A program made the position numbers and the translations under genes. Positions 14,504 to 15,297 of a stretch of 15,297 bases of DNA are shown one piece after another (within the stretch, counting starts at the first letter, position 1; each line of letters opens with the position of its first letter). Source of the DNA: Sulfuricystis sp964478415. Lineage in GTDB: Bacteria > Pseudomonadota > Gammaproteobacteria > Burkholderiales > Rhodocyclaceae. Below the pieces are notes generated by a model that was given only the letters and a program-made list of their open reading frames with translations, did no database searches and was not told the DNA's origin. Where the stretch lies: NCBI GenBank assembly GCA_964478415.1, contig CAYZII010000051.1, forward strand, positions 1 through 15,297. The letters run 5' to 3'.

Positions 14504-15297
14504 TCGAGCAACACGAGGTTGGAATGCCAAACCATCAAAGCGGCGATGAGTAGGAACACGGCGAAGCCCAAAGTGCTGACAGCGGCCAGCCGCGCACTCA
14601 GGGCCGGAATGATTCCTGCCAAACTGGGGCGATGCGAGAAGAAGCGCAGCACGCCGGCCCCCAGCCCGGTCGCGGTGGCGAGAAACAGCGGCACATAGAG
14701 CGCGTACCCCTGGTAATCGTAATCGGGTTTGAGCAGGCAGAACGGGCAGTGGTGGTGGGGGTGTTCATAGACATAGAGCGAGACGAAGGCGAGGATGCCG
14801 CTGATCGCCGCGATAAAGGCGGCCAGGCTGGCCAGTCCCGTCGCATAGCCAGTCAGATCGTCGCGCCGCCGCCAATGCCAAAGCGCAGTGAGGATCGCAA
14901 GCGACAGCGCGCCATAGAACATCAGCATCGCCGGTTTTGCTTCGAGCGCCGCGACCTCGCTGGCGACATTCGAGGCGCCCTCGGAAAACATGCTGCCACA
15001 GCAGGAGGTGATCACATCCGCTTTCAGATCGATGAAGTAACGCCATTGCAGCCACAGGCTCAGTGCGAACAGCGGCAGGGTTGCCAGCAGTAACGCGTAT
15101 TTGAGCCGCACGAGCGGATAGTCGCGCGCCTGATTGTCGGCATGATTGATGATGAGCCAGGTGCTGGCGATGAAGAAGAGGGCGAGTTGCACGTAGAGCG
15201 ACGGAAAGCCGTATGCATTGACGTTCAATGCTCCGACCGCGCACATTGCGCCGACGAACATCACCGAGAGCTTGTCGGCATTGAAGACGAACAGCAG
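14500..15297 (-). CDS. Polytopic membrane protein with CC and CPFC motifs (5' partial)
   Basis: The frame is open to the window edge, so the N-terminus is missing; 265 residues are visible. About seven hydrophobic helices can be seen. Counting from V/M at 15264, a Cys pair lies at 88-89 (ITSCCGSMF) in a probable external loop. A His-rich CxxC lies at 168-176 (HPHHHCPFC), followed by LLKPDYDYQGYALY. These thiols and histidines suggest a redox or metal-binding function, possibly VKOR-like in concept but not recognisable as that family. It precedes the TlpA-like lipoprotein with a 4-bp overlap. I cannot name the family. Partnership with the thioredoxin is inferred. Confidence 0.65.
   Translation of the reverse strand: MLFVFNADKLSVMFVGAMCAVGALNVNAYGFPSLYVQLALFFIASTWLIINHADNQARDYPLVRLKYALLLATLPLFALSLWLQWRYFIDLKADVITSCCGSMFSEGASNVASEVAALEAKPAMLMFYGALSLAILTALWHWRRRDDLTGYATGLASLAAFIAAISGILAFVSLYVYEHPHHHCPFCLLKPDYDYQGYALYVPLFLATATGLGAGVLRFFSHRPSLAGIIPALSARLAAVSTLGFAVFLLIAALMVWHSNLVLLE

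Overview
The window is high-GC and densely packed. Its gene content (TonB/ExbBD, two TonB-dependent receptors, a P1B-type copper ATPase, polyferredoxin and DsbD-like redox proteins, FNR-like promoter boxes) suggests a facultatively anaerobic betaproteobacterium, perhaps close to Rhodocyclales. No rRNA or marker gene is present to confirm this. All intact genes lie on the minus strand and read from right to left.

Right block (15297 to 9742): a tightly coupled run of seven genes, mostly joined by 4-bp overlaps. In transcription order it encodes a polytopic membrane protein with CC and CPFC motifs (5' end outside the window), a TlpA/ResA-like thioredoxin lipoprotein, a 63-residue stand-alone metal-binding domain like the one that begins FixI/CcoI ATPases, a Met-rich small membrane protein, an HMA-like small membrane protein without CxxC, a P1B-1 Cu(I) ATPase, and a TauE/SafE (DsbD_2-type) protein. 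This resembles copper delivery and oxidase maturation loci.

Middle block (9740 to 4832): a promoter, then a TonB-dependent receptor, a periplasmic DUF4198-like protein with a C-terminal membrane anchor, a NapH/NosR/CcoG-like membrane polyferredoxin and a CcdA-like protein, with overlapping or nearly abutting genes. This looks like metal import coupled to membrane electron transfer.

Left block (4701 to 527): a promoter, then a NosA/OprC-like copper receptor carrying CxxxM and HxM motifs, followed by tonB, exbB and exbD, so the receptor comes with its own energising complex. A stem-loop with a T-tract follows exbD.

The two receptor promoters share one layout: an FNR-type box, then a 7-3-7 palindrome resembling the RegR/RegA redox operator, then a TAGAAT or TAGATT -10 element. 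The distance from palindrome to -10 is identical in both. The whole region reads as an oxygen- and redox-controlled copper (or metal) acquisition and delivery island, probably serving copper enzymes such as cbb3 oxidase or nitrous oxide reductase. That last step is inference. At the far left (1-511, plus strand) lie a broken BrnT/CopG toxin-antitoxin pair with frameshifts and three consecutive small hairpins.
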